Source: Candidatus Syntrophocurvum alkaliphilum
GTDB lineage: Bacteria; Bacillota; Syntrophomonadia; Syntrophomonadales; Syntrophomonadaceae
Assembly (NCBI RefSeq): GCF_009734445.1
Contig: NZ_CP046457.1
Location: forward strand, 1,172,001-1,236,000
DNA length: 64,000 nucleotides
Direction of reading: 5' to 3'
This document shows, piece by piece, positions 17,537-25,421 of the stretch. The notes under the pieces were generated by a model. The model ran no database searches and had not been told where the DNA came from. It worked only from the letters and a program-made list of their open reading frames with translations. Position numbers and translations under genes: made by a program. Positions within the stretch are counted from its first letter, which is position 1. Every line of letters starts with the position of its first letter.

Positions 17537-20305
17537 TTAATGCCTATCTTCTTTAGATAAGTTACTATTAATAACCTGATTCAGCTTATCTCGTAGTTTT
17601 ATTTCTTCACCACTTTCGTTTGTGGCAACTCTTAAAACAGGTATTCCATATTTATTCAGAATAGTGTCTTTCATCTTATCCCTTTCCAATTGTCTTGGAT
17701 TGTTAGCATGATACGCATACCCATCAACTTCTACTACTAAAACCGGCATTTTATCTAGTTTATTAAAGATAACAAAATCTGTGTGTGTTAATATATTCAT
17801 AGCAAATTTATATTCTTCACTATTAAGCTTGTCTGGATTGCGAATAAGCATTCTAAGTGGTTTATGTATAACCCAGTTTAAGTTTGCAAACTGTAGCTCA
17901 CTAAGCACTTTTTCAATTACAGCATTTATTAGATTTTCCGAATCAAAATAAGACACTTTTTTCCTATTCTTCATTTGTTCATATATTTGTTCAGTATATT
18001 TTTTATAAAGTAAATCAAATACTGAATATATTTTACTATCAATAATTTCAAAGTTATTGTATTGAATATACTTTACCAAATCCCCAATATTTGAATTGTC
18101 AATTTTTTCGTTGTCTGATACGATTAAGATTAATCTATCAACCGCACGTGATACAGCTACATTAATTAAATTAGGATCATCAACAAATTCATTAATTTCA
18201 TTTACGACAGTTGATAAAATCACAATATCCCTTTGTCTACCTTGATATTTATGAACTGTGTCTACCTCAATGTTTGTTTCATTTTCCTTCTCTCTTAATT
18301 TATTCGTTTGTTTCCTGTAAGGTGAAATTATAGCTACAGAGCTCATGGTATTATGATTTTTTAGCTTAGGTATGATTTCTTGTTGAATTACATCGATTTG
18401 CCGTTGATTATATGTTCCTCTAGCATGATTACCCTTAGCTGTTTTATACACAACTATGGGATTATGCCTTTCTTGTTCTTCAGTTAATACTATAAGTTCA
18501 TTATTATAGAATTTTTGATTGCAAAAACCAATAATTTTAGGGTGACACCTATAATGCTCTTTTAATATCGTTTTACACACTTTGCTACTATACAATTCTG
18601 AAATTGAAGATAATATACTATTGTTTTTGTAATTATATGCTTTATTTAGTTTATAATTATTAAATATTTTATTTGTTAAGTCAGCTTCTTTTTTAGGTAC
18701 AACCATAGGTAATTGTTTTAAGTCACCTACAATTACAGCATTTTTAGCACAAGATAGCGCTAATGCGCCAGTAACAATATCTACTTGTGATGCCTCATCA
18801 ATAATTACATAATCAAATAAATAATTATTACTTATACAACTCTTTAATGAATGGGTAGTGCTTAAAATAACTGGGTATTCTTTAATAAACTGTTTAAAAT
18901 CTTTTTCTTTCCATAAACAATTCTTTGTAAACACTTTTCGCTCTTTATTTTTCATATACTTTTTAGCTAAATTTGCCTTAAATAAACTCATAGAAATATT
19001 TGTGTATCCCTCAGTAGCATTATCAAACCGAAAACTTTCCAAACGTCCGTTTAAGTTATTAATAATCGCGCTTAACTCTGCAGCCTTATTTTCATAATAT
19101 AGTTTTTGAAAAAGTGCTATTATTTTTTCATTAGAATTATTATAAAAAGAAAAACTTACTATACCATATAATAATAGATTTTTTAATTTATAACTTAAAG
19201 AAATAGCTCTATCACTTTCTATCAATTGCTTGAATTTTAACCATAGTTTTAATACCGTATCAGAGTTATGCTTGAATATAGAACGATATGGCTCCATCCT
19301 TAAATTATTTTCATCGTAATAAGTATTAAAATACTCTTGTTCTACTAATAATGCAGATAATTCCTGTTTGTAGATTGCAACCTTATTTTTTATTTCTAAA
19401 TGCTCTTCTAGTTTTATTTTGCTTATTAATAATTTTTGCTCAAGGTCTTTATAAGTTTTGTTATCTAGATACCATGTCTTCATGTCAGGATATAAATGAG
19501 TTTGTTCAGAGAAAAATTTTTGTTTGTTTTCATTATTTCCTAAAAAAGCTGCTATTAAATCTACGCCTTGCTCCTGAAGTTTTTCTAAAACATTTGCTGT
19601 TGCAGAGTTATTGTTAGACACAACAGCTACTGTTTTTTCATTTATTATTGCATTTGCAATAATGTTTAAAATGGTTTGTGTTTTTCCAGTTCCTGGAGGG
19701 CCTTCAATGATGCTTATTTGTTCGCTAAACGCTTTTTTAGTTGCAGTTTTTTGACTCAAATTAAAACCAAATGGAAATATTGAAAGTATATTATTTTTTA
19801 TTTTAGGCAACTCAATTGGGTTTATATATTTTGCTAAAACACTACTTGGATTGACATAGTTTATTCTTTCATATTGCTTTCTTAAAAAGCTTTTTTCATC
19901 TTCATCTCTAATACTAATTTGTGTAGAAAGATGTTTTAAATAATCATAACAGCTGATCACATCAGAACTTTTTATATCAGAATTATTAAAAGATTTTTCT
20001 TTTATAATAATTTCATTACGATGATAAACAATATTATATCCGTTAACAAAAAAGATTCGTACATACTCACCAAAATTAACTATTTTCTTAACTTCAGAAA
20101 ATGGTTGTTTATTAATATAAACTCTTGTTGTTTCGGGGTTTAAAAGTTTAGGATTCTTTAACCATATTACATTACGTGGATTGTATGAGTATGTTTTATT
20201 GTTAGCATATGTAATCATGCACTTACTATCTTTATACTCACATTCTTGTATTGATTGAGTTTTATCTTCACCTTTTACTATAATAAGATGCTTTTCAACA
20301 TCCAT
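17537..20305 (-). CDS. Upf1-like SF1 helicase with C-terminal DUF2726/Vsr-type nuclease
   Basis: The 922-residue protein has a beta-rich N-terminal region (about 1-115). A superfamily 1B helicase core follows: Walker A EGPPGTGKTQTILNII (201-), YVIIDEASQVDIVTGALAL, AVIVGDLKQLPMVVP, EVDTVHKYQGRQRDIVILST and NLINVAVSRAVDRLILIVS. A charged helical insertion sits between the Walker A and DEAS motifs. The C-terminal 110 residues look like a PD-(D/E)XK nuclease of the DUF2726 group (VLVVEVDGYAYHANN and GIPVLRVATNE). Similar helicase-nuclease fusions occur in anti-phage islands. Here the gene is followed on the same strand by an Mrr-type gene with a 35-base gap, so they may be co-transcribed. Its role in defence is inferred. 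Confidence 0.8.
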   Translation of the reverse strand: MDVEKHLIIVKGEDKTQSIQECEYKDSKCMITYANNKTYSYNPRNVIWLKNPKLLNPETTRVYINKQPFSEVKKIVNFGEYVRIFFVNGYNIVYHRNEIIIKEKSFNNSDIKSSDVISCYDYLKHLSTQISIRDEDEKSFLRKQYERINYVNPSSVLAKYINPIELPKIKNNILSIFPFGFNLSQKTATKKAFSEQISIIEGPPGTGKTQTILNIIANAIINEKTVAVVSNNNSATANVLEKLQEQGVDLIAAFLGNNENKQKFFSEQTHLYPDMKTWYLDNKTYKDLEQKLLISKIKLEEHLEIKNKVAIYKQELSALLVEQEYFNTYYDENNLRMEPYRSIFKHNSDTVLKLWLKFKQLIESDRAISLSYKLKNLLLYGIVSFSFYNNSNEKIIALFQKLYYENKAAELSAIINNLNGRLESFRFDNATEGYTNISMSLFKANLAKKYMKNKERKVFTKNCLWKEKDFKQFIKEYPVILSTTHSLKSCISNNYLFDYVIIDEASQVDIVTGALALSCAKNAVIVGDLKQLPMVVPKKEADLTNKIFNNYKLNKAYNYKNNSILSSISELYSSKVCKTILKEHYRCHPKIIGFCNQKFYNNELIVLTEEQERHNPIVVYKTAKGNHARGTYNQRQIDVIQQEIIPKLKNHNTMSSVAIISPYRKQTNKLREKENETNIEVDTVHKYQGRQRDIVILSTVVNEINEFVDDPNLINVAVSRAVDRLILIVSDNEKIDNSNIGDLVKYIQYNNFEIIDSKIYSVFDLLYKKYTEQIYEQMKNRKKVSYFDSENLINAVIEKVLSELQFANLNWVIHKPLRMLIRNPDKLNSEEYKFAMNILTHTDFVIFNKLDKMPVLVVEVDGYAYHANNPRQLERDKMKDTILNKYGIPVLRVATNESGEEIKLRDKLNQVINSNLSKEDRH

Positions 20306-20340
20306 TGTTAAACTGCTTCCTTTCTAATTGGAATATTTAA

Positions 20341-21249
20341 TTAATATTCATCTATAAAGTAATCTGAATCAATTTTCTTTATTTCATATGTATTTACTGT
20401 TGTAACTCCAACATCAAAATCAATCATCAAACTAGCCAATTGTTCTCCTTCAATGAGAATAATTTTACTATCTATCAGTTTCACATATTCAATAGCTTCG
20501 TTACTAAAATTTGCAGTAGTTATAAAAATGCCTTTCTTTGCACTCTTTCCCATTAAGGCACCTGCAAACTTTTGTATTTCTGGTCTCCCTACTGTTCCCT
20601 GCCATCTTTTAGCCTGTATATATATTATATCTAATCCAAGCCTATCTTCTTTTATTATTCCATCAATACCTTCATCTCCACTTTGGCCAATTGCTTCCCC
20701 TGCATCTTTCCTTGAGCCTCCATATCCCATGCTTACTATTAGCTCTACAACTAGCTTTTCAAAGAATGTTGGAGAGCATTTTTTAATAGTATCTAAAAGC
20801 TCACTAGCAAGCTCACTTCGTATTCTCTGATAGTTCATCTCTAGTCCTTCTTCAGGATCTATTTCTTCAAAACTATTATTTACTGTGGTATTGTTAGAAT
20901 TTTTTCTAGTATTTTTGAATTCTATAAATTCTGGATATCTCTTTAGAATAGATATATTAATTTCGCTAGGGTTTTCTTTAAGTAACTCTTGTCCTCTACT
21001 AGATATTTTAAAGTGAGCTTTTTTGGTGTACTCAATTAACCCAGCTTTTTTCAAATATGTTCTAGCCCAACCTACTCTATTACGAAATACAGCTTGTTTG
21101 CCACTAGGTAATAATTCTTTTATTTCAGCGTCTGTTAGTTCAAAATGCTTTGCTAAATAATCATAAATTTCAGCTAGAGAATACTCTCTTCCATCTTCAA
21201 TATATTTTAATAACGGCAACATAACACTTTGATAATCTGGAATACTCAT
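20341..21249 (-). CDS. mrr: Mrr-type restriction endonuclease
   Basis: The 302-residue protein has an N-terminal winged-helix Mrr_N domain (1-95, YLKKAGLIEYTKKAHFKIS). After a polar linker, a PD-(D/E)XK Mrr_cat domain (about 155-285) shows FEKLVVELIVSMGYGG, GDEGIDGIIKEDRLGLD and IYIQAKRW. Asp196 and the Gln-x-Lys pair Q212/K214 supply the catalytic triad of the Mrr subfamily. Mrr enzymes cut methylated or otherwise modified DNA. The gene lies upstream of the Upf1-like helicase on the same strand. All active-site residues are present, and the length is typical. Confidence 0.9.
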   Translation of the reverse strand: MSIPDYQSVMLPLLKYIEDGREYSLAEIYDYLAKHFELTDAEIKELLPSGKQAVFRNRVGWARTYLKKAGLIEYTKKAHFKISSRGQELLKENPSEINISILKRYPEFIEFKNTRKNSNNTTVNNSFEEIDPEEGLEMNYQRIRSELASELLDTIKKCSPTFFEKLVVELIVSMGYGGSRKDAGEAIGQSGDEGIDGIIKEDRLGLDIIYIQAKRWQGTVGRPEIQKFAGALMGKSAKKGIFITTANFSNEAIEYVKLIDSKIILIEGEQLASLMIDFDVGVTTVNTYEIKKIDSDYFIDEY

Positions 21250-21511
21250 GTAAACACCTCTTAATAATGATATACATATTGTTTCTATAATTTACCTTTT
21301 TCTTCTTTATATACTTAAATACCTTTTATTTTTGTCTTCACTTGCATGTTATTGTATTATATATTTTTCTATAGATGGTGGAAATAGGTGTATAAAATGC
21401 TAATACCTTCGCACTATTTTATGCTCGTTGTTTAATATAATTAGTTTAGTTATTAACTTCTGTTACTAATAATAATTTAACCATTTGCACTAAACCTACA
21501 TTTTGGATAAT

Positions 21512-21622
21512 TACTCTCTTCTCCAGTATTACTCCCCTAACTCCACCAATAGGATTATATATCTCTTTTGTTCTTAACAATTAAATGTATCAGTAAATAA
21601 AAATATTGTTTGTCCTTCATAC
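21512..21622 (-). pseudogene. degenerate third copy of the HIT hydrolase gene (3' part)
   Basis: The sequence TTACTCCCCTAACTCCACCA with its surroundings matches the 3' end of both intact HIT genes (14345 and 27843), including the codons for GGVRGVI and, further on, the region before HVHVH. It is interrupted by substitutions and small indels and has no full frame. It sits immediately downstream of the DUF3427 fragment on the same strand, so a HIT gene once lay next to the 3' end of the helicase as well as the 5' end. Confidence 0.65.
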
Positions 21623-21630
21623 TTGAAAAC

Positions 21631-22381
21631 TTAAACAACATCAACAACTTTATTTGATTTTTTAAGAATAAAAGGTGGTATTGGTTTTTCCAATTCCCAA
21701 ACAAAACTAATAGGTTTTGATCCCTCATGAGAAACATAATTAGCCTTACCAAGGAAGTAAAATGGTGATGTAATAGAATTTTCACTTCTATACCCCCTTA
21801 CAAAAAGCAGTATTGTATTTTTATTTTTTCTACTATTAATATATCTTTGGCCAGTTGGCGATGAATCTGATGTCCTGCTTTGTGATTGCCAATGAAACAT
21901 TTTTTCACTAATAGCGTAATCATCATATTGTGTTGTAGCAGTAAAGTGCTTTTCGGACTTATTTATAGTTATAAAAAATAGATCTGTATTTTTATCTTCT
22001 AAATAAAGTACCCCTTCTCTAAAACTCTTTTTATGATCTAAAGTATGCACACCAAAAGCTGCTAATATCTGATCTGTACTATATCTTGCATATACTTCTA
22101 GAGGACAAGCATAATCAAGGTTAATTTCTTCTGCCATATAATCAATATTGTCTCTATTATACTTAAGCAGTTCGATTATCTCTTCAAATATGTATTTATT
22201 ATCATGCTTAAGTTTATTTATATAATAGATTAAGTCTCCCTTAGGTGAGTCATTCCAGACAGTATAGTGAAACATTAGAAGCATTATTTTTTCTTCTTCA
22301 CTTAGACTCTCTAAAGAATAATTTTCTTGATTTAAATATGAAATTAAGAATTCTAGTAATTTTAAAGAATTTATATGCATT
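21631..22381 (-). pseudogene. C-terminal DUF3427 fragment of a transposon-split helicase
   Basis: About 250 codons encode the DUF3427 domain: YARYSTDQILAAFGVHTLD, GVLYLEDKNTDLFFITINKS, KMFHWQSQSRTSDSSPTGQR and GKANYVSHEGSKPISFVW. This domain normally forms the C-terminus of long PLD-helicase proteins. No start with a ribosome site exists, and the frame enters from the transposon end at 22382. The N-terminal part of the same protein is at 25412-27793. Joining the flanks across the transposon gives the plausible junction KRVM-HINSLKLLEFL and a full-length protein of about 1040 residues. The fragment is unlikely to be expressed unless a promoter reads out of the element. Confidence 0.85.
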
Positions 22382-22407
22382 TGTTGTTTTGCACAATAAA
22401 CTAACCA
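22382..22407 (+). repeat. left terminal inverted repeat of the transposon
   Basis: Begins TGTTGTTTTGCACAATAAAC. It matches the right end in reverse complement at 22 of 26 positions. Motifs like TAGCAGATTAAAATT and TTTGCAAATTAAAAC follow at 22455-22500. Confidence 0.7.
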
Positions 22408-22507
22408 CACTTTAGCACATTAAAAATAAATAAAATCCGTTTTAATCTGCAAAATTAGCAGATTAAAATTCTTTAAAAACCAAAGTTTTGCAAATTAAAA
22501 CAATTAA

Positions 22508-22536
22508 AAAAGCCGGTACAAAGACCGGCAAAAAAA
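22508..22536 (-). terminator. terminator of the transposon operon
   Basis: GCCGGT and ACCGGC form a compact stem. On the minus strand the stem is followed by TTTTTTAATT, right after the ATPase gene stop at 22541. Confidence 0.75.
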
Positions 22537-22540
22537 TATA

Positions 22541-23341
22541 TTACATACCTAAATCTATTGCAGCTAATCGAACTGCCTCGTCATCAATATACTTTAGTCC
22601 CTTTTGACAACCAAAAACTAGACTATTAGTCGCTAGGCTATTAATCAAACGTGGCCATCCACGACTTACAGAAGTAATTGCTTCAATTGCTGCATCTGAA
22701 AATATAGGATAACTAGATCCAGCTAAAGTCATTTGGTGTTCAATATAAGCTTTAATTTCTTCTCTAGACAAAGCTTGCATTTTGTATCGCATAATAAGCC
22801 TTTGGTTTAATGGTTGATGATGTCCTAGTGATAACTTCATACTTAAAGATGGCATACCACACAGTATAAGAATAAAAGGATTTTCTGCATCCATAGAGAA
22901 ATTAAATAGCATATGTAAATCACTTAAAAAGCTTGAAGTTGCAAATTGTAATTCATCTAAAACAATAAAAGGTGTAATCTTTTTATTATGGTAAAAGCTT
23001 AAAATAGCCTCTTGAATTTGTTTAAAAAGATCAATTTTTCTAGAAGCAGGTTCTAAATCAAGACTATAAGCTAAGCCTCTATAAAAATCATTAACAGTAA
23101 CAGTAGATAAAGGGAAATATACAGTCTTGTATAAAGCAGGATTAAGAGAAGTGGTAAAAGATCTTAATCCTGATGTTTTCCCTGAACCTGCTTCACCTAC
23201 TATCATGCCAATTCCACGATTATCTTTTAAATAATTAAGTCTAGCAGTTAATTCATTGTAAGAATTAGAAGTAAACATATTCTTAGAATTAATTTCTTTA
23301 CTAAAAGGTTTAGAAGATAAAGAATAAAAACTTTTAAACAT
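22541..23341 (-). CDS. ExeA/TnsC-like AAA ATPase of the transposon
   Basis: The 266-residue protein has Walker A VGEAGSGKTSGLRSF (48-), Walker B PFIVLDELQFATSSFLSDLH, and an AAA sensor region FILILCGMPSLSMKLSLGHH with LNQRLIMRYKMQALSREEI. ExeA-family ATPases of this length serve as target-selection or transposase-activating partners (TniB, IstB, TnsC type). The gene starts two bases after the transposase stop, so they are translationally coupled. It is intact and full length, which suggests that the transposon is recent. Confidence 0.85.
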   Translation of the reverse strand: MFKSFYSLSSKPFSKEINSKNMFTSNSYNELTARLNYLKDNRGIGMIVGEAGSGKTSGLRSFTTSLNPALYKTVYFPLSTVTVNDFYRGLAYSLDLEPASRKIDLFKQIQEAILSFYHNKKITPFIVLDELQFATSSFLSDLHMLFNFSMDAENPFILILCGMPSLSMKLSLGHHQPLNQRLIMRYKMQALSREEIKAYIEHQMTLAGSSYPIFSDAAIEAITSVSRGWPRLINSLATNSLVFGCQKGLKYIDDEAVRLAAIDLGM

Positions 23342-23343
23342 AA

Positions 23344-24633
23344 TTAACTATCCCCCTTTTGCGTTGAAGCCTGATGAAAAGAAAGCTTCTGTTCTGGGTT
23401 ATCTAGAGAATAGTCACGTTTAATAATAGCATTATCAGCTAAAGATACTAACTTACCATATTCTAAAAACTCATCATTTTCATATACCATTACCTTATCC
23501 ATATTTTTAGGATCAAATCTTACTTCAACACGTTTACCTATAAAAATAGAAGAGACCTCATAAAACTGATTGTAAAGAGAAATAGTAGAATCATTATTCA
23601 CCTTGCGTTTCTCTCTTTTTAAAAATAGATTATTAACCCATAAAGGGTCATCAACCACCTTGATTTTGCTTGCCTGGGACATATACTTATCAAGAGGTGA
23701 AATTTTCAAAGCAGAATGTATGCGCCTGTGATAATCCTCTTCTAACCATCTTAAAAAAGCGTTATTAAGTTCTTCTAAAGAAGACGGCTTTTTAGGGATT
23801 AACGGTAAAAACCTATCTCTTACAGTGCGAAAAAATCTTTCTATTTTCCCTTTACTAGCAGCATCATACGGCTCGGTATGTGAAATAGCAGTTCCCATTC
23901 TAGCGCATGCTTCATGAAATAGAGTAGAGCGATAAACCTTAGCATTATCAAGATAAACTACTTGAGGAATACCCCTTCTAAGTAAAGCCTCAACATATAT
24001 ACTCTTCATACTCTCAAAATTTTGCTCTACATCAAATCTAGCAAAAGTAACAAGTCTTGAACAATCATCAATAAATGCAAAAAGATAAGTAGGTTTTCTT
24101 TTTCCATTAACATAAAGATAAGGTCCAACCATCATATCGCCTTGCCATAGGTGATTAACTTCATCATAAGCAAATTTTTTTCTAACCTTAGAAGATGATT
24201 GTTCTACTAAAGGTTTAGCTAAATTTCTTTTAGCAAGAAAACGGTAAACTGAATGATAAGATATCTGTGAACGTAAAAACAAGCCATCTTTAACCATCTG
24301 TTCATAAAGTAGCATTACACTAATACTAGGGTTTTCTTGTCTATAGGATATTATCTTTTCACCTAAAGATGAAGAAATAACTCTAGAAGAGCCCTTGTCT
24401 TTTCTGCCTTTAGGTTTCAGTGCATCTAAGCCGCCTTTTTTGTAATCATAAAACCAGATCCGAATTGTTTTAGCATTATACTCTCTTTTACCGTAATAAG
24501 GGACATCATGGACTTGTGATGCTAATGTCTCTAAATACTCACTAATATCTTCAATTTGATTATTAAGAATTGGAGCAACAAGAGAAAAGCGAAATAGAGC
24601 TATTTGTAGTTTTTGTTCTTCTGTAATAGCCAT
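23344..24633 (-). CDS. DDE integrase-core transposase
   Basis: The 429-residue protein has an N-terminal HTH region (about 60-135, NAKTIRIWFYDYKKGGLDAL and RVISSSLGEKIISYRQ). An rve-type integrase core follows, with LWQGDMMVGPYLYVNGK (first Asp near 169), VVYLDNAKVYRSTLFHE (second Asp) and DAASKGKIERFFRTVRD (catalytic Glu). The C-terminal beta barrel is typical of Mu/TnsB-type transposases (GKRVEVRFDPKNMDKVMVYE). It cuts and joins the element ends and works with the adjacent ATPase. A ribosome site is embedded in the repeat TCCAATAATAACTGGAGG region upstream. All DDE residues appear present. Confidence 0.9.
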   Translation of the reverse strand: MAITEEQKLQIALFRFSLVAPILNNQIEDISEYLETLASQVHDVPYYGKREYNAKTIRIWFYDYKKGGLDALKPKGRKDKGSSRVISSSLGEKIISYRQENPSISVMLLYEQMVKDGLFLRSQISYHSVYRFLAKRNLAKPLVEQSSSKVRKKFAYDEVNHLWQGDMMVGPYLYVNGKRKPTYLFAFIDDCSRLVTFARFDVEQNFESMKSIYVEALLRRGIPQVVYLDNAKVYRSTLFHEACARMGTAISHTEPYDAASKGKIERFFRTVRDRFLPLIPKKPSSLEELNNAFLRWLEEDYHRRIHSALKISPLDKYMSQASKIKVVDDPLWVNNLFLKREKRKVNNDSTISLYNQFYEVSSIFIGKRVEVRFDPKNMDKVMVYENDEFLEYGKLVSLADNAIIKRDYSLDNPEQKLSFHQASTQKGDS

Positions 24634-24644
24634 TTAAACACCTC

Positions 24645-24674
24645 CAGTTATTATTGGAGGTTAACCGGTTAACC
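24645..24674. promoter_or_regulatory. palindromic operator candidate upstream of the transposase
   Basis: GGTTAACCGGTTAACC at 24659-24674 is a perfect 16-base palindrome directly before the transposase gene, next to a CCTCCA/TGGAGG stem that holds its ribosome site. It could bind the transposase or a repressor, or sequester the ribosome site. Confidence 0.5.
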
Positions 24675-24765
24675 TAATTAAATATATTTTATTAGTAAAT
24701 ACCTATATAAAGCTAGGCAAAAGGTTTGTGGAATAAAAAAATTGTTTAAAAACTTCTTAAAAATG

Positions 24766-25296
24766 TTAAAATGAAAGTGCCATAAAGTTATTAATTATTT
24801 GATCATAATGACCTTTTAAGGTTGTTTCTCTTGGCGGAGGGGTTAAATATTTTAATAACTGAATGGCTTTTTTATTTTCATCTCTAGAAATGCCATACAA
24901 TTGCTGCTTCTCTCTTAATGCAACTATTAAAGCATTCATATTCCTTAAAAATCTAGCTTTATAAAAGGCTGCTTGTTGCCTTGATAATCTTGTGGGAAGT
25001 TTACTAAAAATTTTATTAAGTTCTTTTAATATAAGTGGGCGAGAATGCTGAAAATATGGTAGTAGGAAACTTGGGATTAAAGAAGTGGTTTTCTTGCAAG
25101 AGCGACAATAGTACCTACAGATTTTTATCTGGTATTCCTTCTTATAATAAATGACATTTCTATAGTAATACCCATGCCTATATAACTTAATCCTAGCTTT
25201 ACAGCAAGGACATTCTAAAATATGAGGAAAAGTATTATTTACTGTAGTTTTTATATACTTTGAAATTTTATTTGCCTTTGTCCATATAATTTGCAA
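24766..25296 (-). CDS. zinc-ribbon accessory protein of the transposon (DUF6431-like)
   Basis: The 176-codon frame uses a TTG at 25296 placed eight bases after GGAGG; longer in-frame starts lack a site. The product has two cysteine pairs, ECPCCKARIKLYRHGYYYRN and CRYYCRSCKKTTSLIPSFLL, forming a zinc ribbon. A basic helical region follows (RQQAAFYKARFLRNMNALIV) that may bind DNA. Proteins of this kind (I recall the label DUF6431) occur beside ExeA-type ATPases and DDE transposases in Firmicutes. It is the first gene in the element and lies next to the right end. I infer a role in end recognition, target choice or regulation. Confidence 0.65.
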   Translation of the reverse strand: MQIIWTKANKISKYIKTTVNNTFPHILECPCCKARIKLYRHGYYYRNVIYYKKEYQIKICRYYCRSCKKTTSLIPSFLLPYFQHSRPLILKELNKIFSKLPTRLSRQQAAFYKARFLRNMNALIVALREKQQLYGISRDENKKAIQLLKYLTPPPRETTLKGHYDQIINNFMALSF

Positions 25297-25395
25297 TATT
25301 ATTACCTCCATAATAATCTGCAAAAAGTTTAGCAAATTATTATGGCTTTAACATCACTTTTATTAGTTGTAATTTGCAAATAAAGTAAGGGGTTT

Positions 25396-25421
25396 TGTAT
25401 AGTTTAATGTGCTAAATAACA
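25396..25421 (-). repeat. right terminal inverted repeat of the transposon
   Basis: Read on the minus strand it begins TGTTATTTAGCACATTAAAC. Further binding-site-like motifs (TTAGCAAATTATTA and TAATTTGCAAATAA) lie at about 25325-25385. Confidence 0.7.

Larger units (their letters stand above)
22382..25421 (-). mobile_element. transposon with Tn7-like ends, DDE transposase, ExeA-type ATPase and zinc-ribbon protein
   Basis: The element is 3,040 bp with terminal inverted repeats that start TGTT and match at 22 of 26 positions. Internal copies of a TTTGCAAATTAAAA-like motif lie near both ends, as expected for transposase binding arrays. It carries three minus-strand genes: a DUF6431-like protein, a DDE transposase and an AAA ATPase. 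It has inserted in a helicase-DUF3427 gene. The flanks read AATGC (left, minus strand) and AATGGC (right), an imperfect target duplication. The transposase plus ATPase pair resembles TnsB-TnsC, IstA-IstB and MuA-MuB logic. Confidence 0.8.

Noticed and set aside
21555-21785. Small minus-strand gene overlapping the DUF3427 fragment
   Set aside because: It is a different frame of the DUF3427 coding sequence joined to the HIT relic; the DUF3427 frame matches the family.
22382-25421. CRISPR-associated (CAST-type) transposon
   Set aside because: No Cas or TniQ gene lies between the terminal repeats; the CRISPR locus is outside the element.
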